A stretch of 64,000 bases of DNA from positions 1 through 64,000 of the forward strand of contig NZ_ALPT02000001.1 of assembly GCF_000292245.2 (NCBI RefSeq). Direction: 5' to 3'. A program made the translations under genes and the position numbers. Shown piece by piece: positions 52,941 to 61,427 of the stretch (position 1 is its first letter; every line of letters begins with the position of its first letter). The DNA comes from Alkalihalobacillus alcalophilus ATCC 27647 = CGMCC 1.3604 (GTDB taxonomy: Bacteria; Bacillota; Bacilli; Bacillales; Bacillaceae_D). Under the pieces are notes generated by a model. The model did not search any database. It was not told the DNA's origin and was given only the letters and a program-made list of their open reading frames with translations.

Positions 52941-53621
52941 TTAATCATCATTCATGCCAACATACATTAAAATAAAACGAACGAGTTCTAATACAGCGAC
53001 AACAGCTGCTGCGACATATGTTAAGGCTGCAGCATTTAATACTTTTTTCGTTTCACGCTCTTCATCGTTTCGAATGATGCCTGTCGATACCATTTGGCTC
53101 ATCGCACGATTACTCGCATCAAACTCTACTGGTAAAGTCACAAGCTGGAACAACACAGCTGCTGCCATAAACACGATTCCGAGTAGTAACATCCCGCTCG
53201 CTCCCATAATAATACCCGCCAAAATAAAGAAAAACGATGCATTTGAGCCGAAATTAGCAACCGGAACTAACGAATGACGGAAGCGTAAGAAGGCGTATTC
53301 TTCTGCATCTTGGATCGCATGACCGACTTCATGGGCTGCAATCGCTGCACCAGCTACAGAAGTACCGTAAAAGTTGTCCGTCGATAAACGAACCACTTTT
53401 GAACGTGGGTCGTAATGGTCGGTAAGTTTTCCTCGCGTTTCCTCCACTCGAACATCAAACAAACCATTGTCATTCAAAATCTTCCTCGCAACTTCAGCAC
53501 CTGTTAGACCTGAGGAAGCATGTACTTGTGAATACTTACGGTAAGCTGATTTTACTTTACTTTGAGCCCATAACGGGATAACTAATAGTAAAATGAAATA
53601 AACAATAAACATCATACTCAT
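52941..53621 (-). CDS. yugP: Zinc metallopeptidase YugP type
   Basis: The protein is a membrane zinc peptidase of the YugP family (Peptidase_M-like, DUF), with the HExxH-type motif in AAHEVGHAIQDAE near residue 95, an N-terminal membrane helix and two to three more in the second half (FFFILAGIIMGASGMLLLG; LTYVAAAVVAVLELV). Substrate unknown. The start is uncertain: ATG codons at 53621 and 53615 and a GTG at 53633 are all near AGGAG. It interrupts the ypjC-ypjB order known from Bacillus subtilis. Confidence 0.85.
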   Translation of the reverse strand: MSMMFIVYFILLLVIPLWAQSKVKSAYRKYSQVHASSGLTGAEVARKILNDNGLFDVRVEETRGKLTDHYDPRSKVVRLSTDNFYGTSVAGAAIAAHEVGHAIQDAEEYAFLRFRHSLVPVANFGSNASFFFILAGIIMGASGMLLLGIVFMAAAVLFQLVTLPVEFDASNRAMSQMVSTGIIRNDEERETKKVLNAAALTYVAAAVVAVLELVRFILMYVGMNDD

Positions 53622-53690
53622 GCTATGACTCACTCTCCTAATCCCTTTATTGATTAACATTTTACAGATGAAGGTCAGTTATAGTCAAAC

Positions 53691-53718
53691 AAAAAGCCTC
53701 TATTTTAGAGGCTTTTTA
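53691..53718 (-). terminator. Terminator of the ypjA-ypjB unit
   Basis: AAAAGCCTCTA and TAGAGGCTTTTT form a perfect stem followed by T on the minus strand. Confidence 0.88.
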
Positions 53719-53744
53719 TACAGTGTGTTCACAAAGCATTCACA

Positions 53745-54542
53745 TTATTCTTTTGCCCTTATTTTAGCGGACATCTCTTTCTCCGCTGTATATTTACGCC
53801 AGCCAACATAAATAAGCGTAAAAAAGATCATTCCACCTATCGTAAACATAACCCATAAAAAAGACGGGTCTGAGCTTTCTTCTTTCACTTGTTGATAGAG
53901 CTGTTCCCATTCTTGAACAATCGTCTCAAGATGGTTAGTTAAGATATTAAGGTTATTTGCTTCTTTTCTCAATGTTTCTAAATACTTAACTTGTGATTCC
54001 ACTCGTGTTAACTGTTCCGGTGTTAAATCAATTAATAGGGCTGGCCTAATCATTTGATATTGCCTTAAAAACTCATTTAAAGCTAATTGAAACTGTTGTC
54101 TTTCTTCCACTTGTAAACTTTCGATCATTTTTTGTAACGCACCCATCACCGACTCTTCTGTATAAAGCCATAACGGATGGAATTCACTTGATAAAGCATC
54201 CACCGCTAAACGGAAACTCGTCACATGCATAATTCGATCCGTAAATTCTAACTCGGCCGCTGTCAATGCTTCCTCCGCTTTTTCAATTGACAAAGTGACT
54301 GTGCGTAAATCATTCATCGTTAAACCTTCACCTTTAAAATCCATCTGCAAAAATTGCTCAGAAAAATAGTTAAGCTCCTTTTTCGCTTGCTCAAAGTTCT
54401 CTTGTTTAACAAGCTGTAAAATGAGATCGGATGTTCGGTTTAATTCGTTCCAAGGATCACCTGTGTCCGTTTCTGCACTAGTCGGATAAGGGAATATAAG
54501 TACAATAGCGATACCTAAATAAAACGTGAAAAGACGACGCAT
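53745..54542 (-). CDS. ypjB: Sporulation protein YpjB
   Basis: YpjB-family proteins are associated with sporulation; mechanism unknown. The 265 residues have a signal peptide (RRLFTFYLGIAIVLIF, possible cleavage after TSA near residue 22), a helical extracytoplasmic part, and a C-terminal membrane helix (about residues 229-248, FLWVMFTIGGMIFFTLIYVG) with a short basic tail inside. AAGGAGG seven bases before the ATG at 54542 rules out the longer frame. It follows ypjA. Confidence 0.85.
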   Translation of the reverse strand: MRRLFTFYLGIAIVLIFPYPTSAETDTGDPWNELNRTSDLILQLVKQENFEQAKKELNYFSEQFLQMDFKGEGLTMNDLRTVTLSIEKAEEALTAAELEFTDRIMHVTSFRLAVDALSSEFHPLWLYTEESVMGALQKMIESLQVEERQQFQLALNEFLRQYQMIRPALLIDLTPEQLTRVESQVKYLETLRKEANNLNILTNHLETIVQEWEQLYQQVKEESSDPSFLWVMFTIGGMIFFTLIYVGWRKYTAEKEMSAKIRAKE

Positions 54543-54614
54543 CTTTGTCCCTCCTTCTTCTACTCCCATCCTATGAAGCTTTGGACAAGGATAGACCAAA
54601 AAAGGGGACAAGTT

Positions 54615-55217
54615 TTAGACGTTGATTGATAATTTTAATGTTTTCGTTCGGACCGATAAATAATAGACAGTCAAAATAGAAAAAACACTTAAACTGACCG
54701 TAAAAACCATAACTGAATCAAGATATGGCATTAAATGACTTGATAAATAAGGGTGCATCCCAAAATAATAATCAATAAAATCATTATGTAAAGTCCAAAT
54801 AGCTGCTACGACTAAATGCCACATTTTTATACGGAAATAAGGGCTATAAATAATAGCTTGTAGAGCCATTCCTGCATGAGAGAAAATGAGCATATAATGT
54901 TGCCAATTTAAAGAGCCACCAAGCATTCCTGTTGCTGCGTTCATCACAACGGCCCATATCCCATATTTAATGAGCGTGACAGCTGCTAACGCTTCAATAA
55001 TCGGCCAATTTCTCTTCATTAAAAAAGCAATAAGAACAAACACAAAAAACAAGCTAGCCGTCGGACTATCCGGCACAAAAATATAAAATGAAGGCGGTGT
55101 ATTTTGCAACTGCCCCCAATACCAATAAAACCCATAAATCGTCCCTGGCACATTAATAATTAGTAATAAAATGAGCATTGAACGATGTCCAAATAACGTT
55201 AACAATTGCCTAAGCAT
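54615..55217 (-). CDS. ypjA: YpjA family membrane protein (DUF1405)
   Basis: The 200-residue protein has about six membrane helices (for example MLILLLIINVPGTIYGFY; SLFFVFVLIAFLMK; YGIWAVVMNAATGMLGG) and short polar loops, matching YpjA/DUF1405. Function unknown. AGGAGAGG precedes the ATG. It is the first gene of a ypjA-ypjB pair; in Bacillus subtilis this pair also lies beside qcrC. Confidence 0.86.
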   Translation of the reverse strand: MLRQLLTLFGHRSMLILLLIINVPGTIYGFYWYWGQLQNTPPSFYIFVPDSPTASLFFVFVLIAFLMKRNWPIIEALAAVTLIKYGIWAVVMNAATGMLGGSLNWQHYMLIFSHAGMALQAIIYSPYFRIKMWHLVVAAIWTLHNDFIDYYFGMHPYLSSHLMPYLDSVMVFTVSLSVFSILTVYYLSVRTKTLKLSINV

Positions 55218-55253
55218 GCTATTCCTCTCCTTTTATTATACATTTATTTCTAC

Positions 55254-55369
55254 AGGGGCTCCCATGTTTCACTTCTCCCGCAGGAGTCTCCAAGTATTCC
55301 GCTGGCCACGTTTTTGTTAAAGAAAAAACTGCTGAAGCCAAAATGAATCACTTTTTCAGTGGCCTCACC
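55254..55369 (+). repeat. Partial GC-rich module with an IS1182-like end
   Basis: GGGGCTCCC, CCCGCAGGAGTCTCC and AAGTATT match the right half of module C (36 kb); the region ends at CACTTTTTCAGTGGCCTC, which resembles the IS1182-type terminal repeat. The left half is missing. Confidence 0.6.
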
Positions 55370-55419
55370 AAGCTTCTTTCATTTTTTACTAAACAAGCTC
55401 TGCTGTCAACTTTTCTCTT

Positions 55420-55428
55420 TTTCCTAAC
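55420..55428. repeat. Target-site duplication of the right 0.98-kb element
   Basis: TTTCCTAAC is repeated exactly at 56413-56421. Confidence 0.9.
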
Positions 55429-55591
55429 TCAACTTTCGCATCGTGAAAACCCGTTCAACTAGTTAGCAGAGCGAAAGGGAAGCTCTTAAACAAGTGCCCT
55501 TGACACGTTTAAAAAGCGAGAACGCACTATCACACAAAACGGATAAACTGTGCATTAAGAAAATATTATAGACCCTCCGGCTGTCGCTCCC

Positions 55592-55694
55592 AAAACCATA
55601 CTCCGCGTCCTGCGGGAACCTGGCGAGCCTCCTCGGCAAGCCTTGCGGGGTCTCGCTCCACGGTTTATTCCCGCGGGAGTCTCCGTATGGTTTT
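55592..55694 (+). repeat. GC-rich structured module B (right copy)
   Basis: Outer arms AAAACCATAC/GTATGGTTTT, second stem TCCTGCGG/CCGCGGGA, inner hairpin GCGAGCC...GGGGTCTCGC. Internal-loop sequences TCCGCG and GTCTCC are the same as in modules A and C. Confidence 0.8.
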
Positions 55695-55985
55695 GTCCGC
55701 TAAGTGTGGTGGAGAGGTTTGATGATATCGCCATTCTCAATTAGCTATTTCTAACGCAGAAGGACCTTCTTCTTCACTTTGTTAGTTATGAAAAGACAGG
55801 ATTCCAATCGAAATAAGCTCGCTAGTCTAGCTAACGTACAGAGCATCAACACGGATTTATTTACAACTGTAACGGAATGAGTCATTGAAGAAAAATCATT
55901 CTCAAGCTACTGTATTTTGAAGTATTGTCTGTTTTTTTATTCCATGAGAAAACGAACCTAGATTCGATTCCAGTATCTAGCGGAC

Positions 55986-56089
55986 AAACAGACACGGAGA
56001 CTCCCGCAGGAATAAACCGTCCAATGAGACCCCGCAAGCGTGCTGAGGAGGCTCATGAGGTTCTCGGCAAGGACGCGGAGTGTCTGTTT
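55986..56089 (-). repeat. GC-rich structured module A (right copy, uninterrupted)
   Basis: Outer arms AAACAGACAC/GTGTCTGTTT with an inner ATGAG/CTCAT hairpin. This copy shows the uninterrupted GGTTTATTC target that the insertion sequence duplicated at 20.8/22.6 kb. Confidence 0.82.
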
Positions 56090-56464
56090 GGGAGCGACAG
56101 CCGGAGGGCCTATTATTTATTTCTTGATGCACAGATAACGTGAGATTGGTTTGTTCGTTTATGAACATGACGTATTAAAGCAAAGGGTTGACTGTTTACA
56201 TTTTTTTCAATAGGAAGGAAGAGTTAATCACATTGTTCGCGACAGCCGCAGCTCTTAATTTTAGTGAACAGTTTCCTTCAACAGCCTACTAAGAGATGTG
56301 TTCAGACTTATCAACGATTGAACCGTCCATGTAAAGTCAATTTGAGTATTGTACCGCCCTAAAGTTAATCTCTATCAACGGTTGAGGGTCGGTTATACGC
56401 TGCGAAAGTTGATTTCCTAACATAATAAATTTTCTTAATTAGCACTATTACGCTTTATATATAT

Positions 56465-56505
56465 AAAAAACCCGATGAAAAGGAATTCCCTTTCACCGAG
56501 TTTTA
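56465..56505 (-). terminator. Terminator of qcrABC
   Basis: AAACTCGGTGAAAGGG and CCTTTTCATCGGGTTT pair on the minus strand and are followed by a T-run. Confidence 0.85.
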
Positions 56506-56513
56506 GATACTAA

Positions 56514-57296
56514 TTATTCATCTTCTGGTTGGCCGTGAGCCGCGATGTATTCAGCTAAAATTTCTAACTCTTCATCAGTGCCTTCAAACAATCCACCAGG
56601 CATTGCTCCATTTTCACTACCATTTTGAATAATGTTAATGACTTCTTCAGGAGTTTTTTCCGTATCTAGAAGTGTTGGACCACCGGCACCGCCAGCCATC
56701 GTATCACCATGACAGCCAATACAAGATTGATTACTTACATAAATCTCATATCCTTCTGCTTCAGTGTTAATATCGCCTTCTTCAACGATTTCCCCTTGTT
56801 GTGCAGCTGCTTCCCAATCGTGTTGGTCAACAGACTCCCATGTTAAGAAAATAACCGAAATAACCCCTAACATCATTAAGCTTGACGCAACTGGACGCTT
56901 TAATGGACGACGCTCTTTACCAGTATCTAACCAAGGTGCAAGTAAAAGAGCACCAAAAGCAAGACCAGGGATAATAACCGTTCCAACCACATCTGAAGCA
57001 TACTCATACTTTAGTAGTTGATATAAGAATAAGAAATACCAGTCTGGTAATGGAATATAACCACCAGCAGCAGCTGGATCCGCCATTCTTTCAAGCGGTG
57101 CTGGATGAGCAATTGTTAAGCAAAGGAAACCCATAAGGAAAACCGCCCCAACCATCCACTCTTTTAGTAAATAGTTCGGCCAAAACGCTTCCGTTTTACC
57201 AGGGTATTCCGAATAATCTTTAGGAATATTTTTCATACGTCCGTCCGCTTTGACACGAGAGTCACCGACGAACTTCATCCCTTTACCACGTTTCAT
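56514..57296 (-). CDS. qcrC: Menaquinol:cytochrome c reductase, cytochrome b/c subunit
   Basis: QcrC is the Bacillus-type fusion of subunit IV and cytochrome c. The 260 residues contain the conserved N-terminus RGKGMKFVGDSRV, NIPKDYSEYPGKTEAFWPN, three membrane helices (about residues 48-65, 118-140, 148-165), the PLPDWYFLFLYQLLKYEYAS block, and a C-terminal heme c domain with CIGCHG near residue 202 and a Met ligand in NGAMPGG. It ends the qcrA-qcrB-qcrC operon. Confidence 0.96.
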   Translation of the reverse strand: MKRGKGMKFVGDSRVKADGRMKNIPKDYSEYPGKTEAFWPNYLLKEWMVGAVFLMGFLCLTIAHPAPLERMADPAAAGGYIPLPDWYFLFLYQLLKYEYASDVVGTVIIPGLAFGALLLAPWLDTGKERRPLKRPVASSLMMLGVISVIFLTWESVDQHDWEAAAQQGEIVEEGDINTEAEGYEIYVSNQSCIGCHGDTMAGGAGGPTLLDTEKTPEEVINIIQNGSENGAMPGGLFEGTDEELEILAEYIAAHGQPEDE

Positions 57297-57348
57297 CTTA
57301 TTCCCTCCTTATCTGCGAAGATTTAATTAATATTCGTTCATTATTAAA

Positions 57349-58020
57349 TTAAAGTGGACCAGAAATACCTTGACGGCGAATCATAATAAAGTGAGCCGCA
57401 AGAAGTCCAAGTAAAGCCGCTGGTAAGAAGAAAACGTGAATCGCAAAGAAACGTGTTAACGTAACCGCTCCAACAATATCTCCCCCTGCGAGTAACGCTT
57501 TGGCAAATCCACCAATAAATGGTACACTTTCAGCGATTTGTAAAGTTACAACCGTAGCAAAATAAGCTTTCATATCCCAAGGTAATAAGTAACCTGTCAG
57601 ACCTAACGCAAGCATGACGAAGAAAATTAAAACTCCGACAACCCAGTTAAGCTCACGTGGTTTCTTATATGAACCGGTAAAGAATACACGTAATGTATGT
57701 AGAAACATCATGACAATAACTAAACTAGCACCCCAGTGATGCATTCCACGTACAATCACACCAAATGCCACTTCTTGTTGCAAATAAGCAACAGAGTTAT
57801 AAGCATTAATAATGTCTGGTGCGTAATACATCGTTAAAAACATACCCGATAAAATTTGGATAACGGTAACAAAGAATGTTAACCCTCCAAAACAGTATAC
57901 GAACGCTGAGAAGTGGTGAGCAGGGTTAACATGCTCAGGTACCTCGTGATCCGCAATGTCGCGCCACATTGGCGTAATATCGAGACGCTCATCAACATAA
58001 TCATAAATTTTTTGGAGCAT
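57349..58020 (-). CDS. qcrB: Menaquinol:cytochrome c reductase, cytochrome b subunit
   Basis: QcrB is the four-helix b6-type cytochrome that oxidises menaquinol. The heme-ligand histidines sit in RGMHHWGASLVIVMMFLHTL near residues 90-109 and in AIHVFFLPAALLGLLAAHF near residues 194-212; WRDIADHEVPEHVNP is near the N-terminus. Length (223 residues) is normal. It is four bases downstream of qcrA. Confidence 0.96.
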   Translation of the reverse strand: MLQKIYDYVDERLDITPMWRDIADHEVPEHVNPAHHFSAFVYCFGGLTFFVTVIQILSGMFLTMYYAPDIINAYNSVAYLQQEVAFGVIVRGMHHWGASLVIVMMFLHTLRVFFTGSYKKPRELNWVVGVLIFFVMLALGLTGYLLPWDMKAYFATVVTLQIAESVPFIGGFAKALLAGGDIVGAVTLTRFFAIHVFFLPAALLGLLAAHFIMIRRQGISGPL

Positions 58021-58023
58021 CGA

Positions 58024-58536
58024 TTACGCCCCTCCTTCTGTTCGTTGATAAATGGAACCTAAATAAACTTTTCCATCTTCTACTTGTACTTCAAAAGCAT
58101 CAAGTGGTCGTGTTGGCGGCGTACCTTGAATGTTGATCCCTTGTTTATCAAACATTCCGAAATGACATGGACAATAAAAACGATCAGGGTGTTGGTCGTT
58201 TGTACCAAAAGCCACTTGACAACCAAGATGCGTACATGTTGGTGAAAGTGCAACTACTTCATCACCTTGTAACATCACATAGGCATTTTGAGTAACCTCT
58301 GACGTATACCAGGCATCCTCTTGTTTAAAAGTAAACGGGAATAATTGTGGTTCCTCTGTTAACTCAGACAAATCACAGACAGCTACCCAATCCGAAGCTG
58401 CTCCGGCTTTTAATGCTGGATCAATGGCGAAACGTGCCATTGGCATTAACATACCAGCCGCCATAAAGCCACCTACTCCTGTAAGCGTGTACGTTAAAAA
58501 TTGACGTCTTGATACTTTGTGTTCTTTCTCACTCAC
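58024..58536 (-). CDS. qcrA: Menaquinol:cytochrome c reductase, Rieske iron-sulphur subunit
   Basis: The 170 residues contain an N-terminal twin-arginine-like RRQFLTYTLTGVGGFMAAG anchor and the Rieske 2Fe-2S motifs CTHLGC near residue 112 and CPCHFGMFD near residue 132. The protein faces outward and passes electrons from QcrB to cytochrome c. The GTG at 58536, seven bases after a G-run, gives the usual N-terminus; the open frame continues upstream to 58581 without support. Confidence 0.95.
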   Translation of the reverse strand: MSEKEHKVSRRQFLTYTLTGVGGFMAAGMLMPMARFAIDPALKAGAASDWVAVCDLSELTEEPQLFPFTFKQEDAWYTSEVTQNAYVMLQGDEVVALSPTCTHLGCQVAFGTNDQHPDRFYCPCHFGMFDKQGINIQGTPPTRPLDAFEVQVEDGKVYLGSIYQRTEGGA

Positions 58537-58613
58537 TTGTTTTCCCCCCCTACTCAATAAGGTATTCCTATAAAAGGACATAATTCAACACAGATTATAC
58601 TAGGACATATCCC

Positions 58614-58642
58614 ATAATAGCTTAATGGACAAACAGTGTCAA
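58614..58642 (-). promoter_or_regulatory. Sigma-A promoter of qcrABC
   Basis: Perfect TTGACA (58637-58642) and TATTAT (58614-58619) on the minus strand with a 17-base spacer. Confidence 0.75.
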
Positions 58643-58679
58643 TTGTTTCACAGACTTTCCAAAAGGCATTTTTGGAGCG

Positions 58680-59141
58680 TTAAAGATTTTGCCACTTATT
58701 CGTCAATAAAGGGACAAGTTGTTTTATTTGTTCCGCAATAACTTGTTGTTTATTCGTTAAATCCATATGTTCTAGCGGGATGGTTGGCAACCAAATTAAA
58801 CTAGCATTAAGTGATTCCTCATTCATTTTCCATTCAGCATCTGAAGTTAGTAGAAATATATGTTTCATTTCTCCTTCTTGCAAGTCGCTTATCCAAGCTT
58901 GTAAGCGCTGTTCACGTTCACTTTCCTTTTCTGATTTTAAATATGTAAAAGCCGGAAATAATACAGCCCTACCTTGGAACTGCCTCTCAAGCTCATTCGT
59001 CATAATCGTAATAAATTCACCCATTGAAACAATTGTTTTCAATTGATTATGACCAGAAACCGGAATAAGCGGCAAAAATGCTGTGTCTACATATTCCTTT
59101 GCTTGCAAGAATTTGTCCATTTCCTTCACTTGCCATTTCAT
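58680..59141 (-). CDS. ypiF: YpiF-like protein (DUF2487)
   Basis: The 153-residue soluble alpha/beta protein lies between ypiB and qcrA as ypiF does in Bacillus subtilis (DUF2487). It starts MKWQVKEMDKFLQ and has a TAFLPLIPV segment and a final strand SLIWLPTIPLEHM. Function unknown. AAAGGGTG six bases upstream favours 59141 over the ATG at 59150. Confidence 0.8.
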   Translation of the reverse strand: MKWQVKEMDKFLQAKEYVDTAFLPLIPVSGHNQLKTIVSMGEFITIMTNELERQFQGRAVLFPAFTYLKSEKESEREQRLQAWISDLQEGEMKHIFLLTSDAEWKMNEESLNASLIWLPTIPLEHMDLTNKQQVIAEQIKQLVPLLTNKWQNL

Positions 59142-59150
59142 AATCATCAC

Positions 59151-59385
59151 CCTTTCCCCTTTATCCTAGCAAAATGAAACACAAATGAACAGTATACTTA
59201 AAGCTTTCCCACGCAAAAAGGAGCTTATGCAATATGACAATTTTGTGACAAGCATTATTAGACGTTCAAAAAGTGGTTTTTGCGTCCAAAAGTCGCCAGC
59301 GTTTACTTTAAGAAATCACGAATCATCCAAGCTCATTCTCCTCTGTCTAAGCACTCTCCTTCCATTATCATTGCAAAAAAACTAC
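59151..59385. other. Intergenic stretch without a recognisable feature
   Basis: No supported open frame, promoter pair or repeat was found between ypiF and the ypiB terminator. Confidence 0.4.
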
Positions 59386-59420
59386 CCTATAAGTTATCTA
59401 AAACTGATAAGGTAGTTTTT
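59386..59420. terminator. Terminator of the ypiA-ypiB unit
   Basis: AAAAACTACC and GGTAGTTTTT form a stem with inner partial pairing; T-runs exist on both strands, seven T on the minus strand. Confidence 0.85.
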
Positions 59421-59451
59421 AGTATGTCGTCTAGTAGATAATTTAGCTTTT

Positions 59452-59997
59452 TTACATTTCATTTAATTCTTTTAGTTGCTTTGATAAGATTTGAAATTGC
59501 TTTTCATCACGGCTATCTAAAGCTTGATCAATTTTATCTAAAAGTTGCTGTTTTTTAAATGTAATAAGCGATATTGATAAGATTTTTTCTGCATGCTGTT
59601 CTGCCAATTGCATCCGTTCTTTACTTTCCGGTAAGTACGGATTATCTTCAAGAACAGCTAAGTATGGTGGATATGTTCTCGCCCCTAAAAAATGGAGTTC
59701 AATATAAATATCTTCTGTTTGATTTAAGCGAATATCGTGAAAAGCCTTTTCAGCATCTGTTGTTATATGATTAAACTTATGGAAGGAAAAAGGTGGCTTA
59801 TCAACCCCATTTGCTGAAATGATTAAGGACTTTGGTGCATTGTCTGCATATTCAACAAAATGAACTTTCTCCATCAAATCATCATCACTCATTAAATAAT
59901 TTAACAGCCAGGCACATTCTCTTCTTTTCAGATCAAATTGTTTCAAAAAATTTCGCAAAAAATCTTTTTTCTCAACGACCGGAACAATGCTACTCAT
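59452..59997 (-). CDS. ypiB: YpiB family protein (UPF0302)
   Basis: The 181-residue protein matches the UPF0302 family (YpiB): VEKKDFLRNFLKQF near the N-terminus, ECAWLLNYLMSDD near residue 28, and HFVEYADNAPKSLIIS near residue 47. Function unknown. AGGAGG eight bases before the ATG at 59997 decides against the longer frame. It follows ypiA in the same direction by 135 bases. Confidence 0.88.
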   Translation of the reverse strand: MSSIVPVVEKKDFLRNFLKQFDLKRRECAWLLNYLMSDDDLMEKVHFVEYADNAPKSLIISANGVDKPPFSFHKFNHITTDAEKAFHDIRLNQTEDIYIELHFLGARTYPPYLAVLEDNPYLPESKERMQLAEQHAEKILSISLITFKKQQLLDKIDQALDSRDEKQFQILSKQLKELNEM

Positions 59998-60132
59998 GCT
60001 TTTGCCCTCCTTCACAAAAATCAAACGACTTTTTCACCAGAGAAGTATTTTTGGTGAGGATTTTGATACCATACTATTTCTCTTTAAAAGCCGTTACTCC
60101 CTTCTTTTCTAAGGAAGTTTTTTTGAAAAAGA

Positions 60133-61392
60133 TTAATTCTCCAAATTTAAAAGTAATTCACGGACGTCTTCTCGACTAGGTGCATATTGTAACAAGCTTT
60201 TGAAATAAACAATCGCGTTTTCTCTTTCACCATTTTCTAATAAGAAGTAAGCATATTCTTCTAAGAAGTCTGGGTCCTCTTTAAAGTGTTCTCGAACTTC
60301 TTGATATTTAACAGCGGCTGTCTCAAATTGTTCATCGTGATTCAGAGCATTAGCCTCATACCAAGTTAATAGAGGGTCTCCCCCTTCCCCTAATCCTTCG
60401 ACATGACTCAATAACTCTAACAACTCTTCAAATAACTCTTGATCTTTATAAAAAGCCGCTAATGTTTGAATCGCTTCTAAATTAGACGGGTTAATCGCAA
60501 TCGCTTGTTGTAAAAATTGGACCGCCTCATCTGGATTTTGACGTTTGAAGCTTAGTTTCCCAGCAAGCAAATAAAGCTGATCATTATAATCATCAACAGT
60601 CATTCCCGCTTTTAAAGCATCCATTGCCTCATCAAACCTTTGCTCAGCTTCAAATGCTCTCGCTAAATAAGGGTAAAGTGACGTAAAATCTGGGTCAAGT
60701 GCTTTTAGTGCCTCAAGCTGTTCAATCGCAAGGCCCATATCGCCCACTTGGTAAGCCGTAAAACCGTACCCAAATAAAGCGTGAGGTTCAAAATAATCCT
60801 TTAATCCTTCTTTATAATATTGCAAAGCTTCTTCAAATTGTCCGCCTGCACTATAAGCTTCAGCTAACTTTAATTCAATATGCATTCCAGGTAGCTCTTC
60901 TTTTTTATGAACGGCCCGTTTTAAATGGGGAATACTTTTTTGATAATCGCCACGTCCTAAATAAAAATCACCCAGTCCATAAGAGATAATCACCTCATCT
61001 GGTGCTTTTTTGGCAGCTGTTAATAATTTCTGTTCGGCCACTTCATCTAAAGCTTGCATTTGATACAAATCAGCTAATAATAATTGCGCTTGAAGAAACG
61101 TGGGATCGTTCTCTTTAATATCAAGTAAATATTCAATTGCTTCATCTTCCTCATCAAGATCAATTAAAATTTCAGCTAATTGGATGAGGACGTTCCCTTC
61201 ATCAGGATAGAGGGCCATTAATTCCTCTAAAATCTTCTTTGCCTCTTGTAAATGACCGAGTTCATAATAGATTTCAGCAATTGTAAACAACTGGTCGTGG
61301 TTTGCCGTTTCTTTAGCTTGATTTATTTTTTTTAAACCATCTTCTATTTTTCCCTCTTCAATAAAAGTTAGTCCTTGTTGAATCTCTTTCAT
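60133..61392 (-). CDS. ypiA: YpiA, TPR-repeat protein
   Basis: The 419-residue soluble protein is almost entirely tetratricopeptide repeats (for example ELGHLQEAKKILEELMALYP; PSNLEAIQTLAAFYKDQELF; ENAIVYFKSLLQYAPSREDV). It occupies the ypiA position between aroA and ypiB. Its partner is unknown. It lies 36 bases downstream of the unknown 299-residue gene and is probably co-transcribed with it. Confidence 0.88.
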   Translation of the reverse strand: MKEIQQGLTFIEEGKIEDGLKKINQAKETANHDQLFTIAEIYYELGHLQEAKKILEELMALYPDEGNVLIQLAEILIDLDEEDEAIEYLLDIKENDPTFLQAQLLLADLYQMQALDEVAEQKLLTAAKKAPDEVIISYGLGDFYLGRGDYQKSIPHLKRAVHKKEELPGMHIELKLAEAYSAGGQFEEALQYYKEGLKDYFEPHALFGYGFTAYQVGDMGLAIEQLEALKALDPDFTSLYPYLARAFEAEQRFDEAMDALKAGMTVDDYNDQLYLLAGKLSFKRQNPDEAVQFLQQAIAINPSNLEAIQTLAAFYKDQELFEELLELLSHVEGLGEGGDPLLTWYEANALNHDEQFETAAVKYQEVREHFKEDPDFLEEYAYFLLENGERENAIVYFKSLLQYAPSREDVRELLLNLEN

Positions 61393-61427
61393 TTATAAGC
61401 CCCCAACAAACAGTGTTCAGACCTTCC

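Larger units (their letters stand above)
55429..56412 (-). mobile_element. Non-autonomous transposable element (right copy, intact)
   Basis: The 984-base element has terminal inverted repeats TCAACTTTCGCATCG and TCAACTTTCGCAGCG (inward) and an exact nine-base target duplication TTTCCTAAC. It matches, in inverted orientation, the copy at 20536-23189. Short open frames inside it (for example 55555-55740, 55925-56143) only track the repeat modules and are not supported as genes. It separates ypjA from qcrC. Confidence 0.9.

Noticed and set aside
55555..56168. Arg/Gly-rich open frames in the right element
   Set aside because: They only track the GC-rich structured modules; the residues follow from repeat sequence, not from protein conservation.
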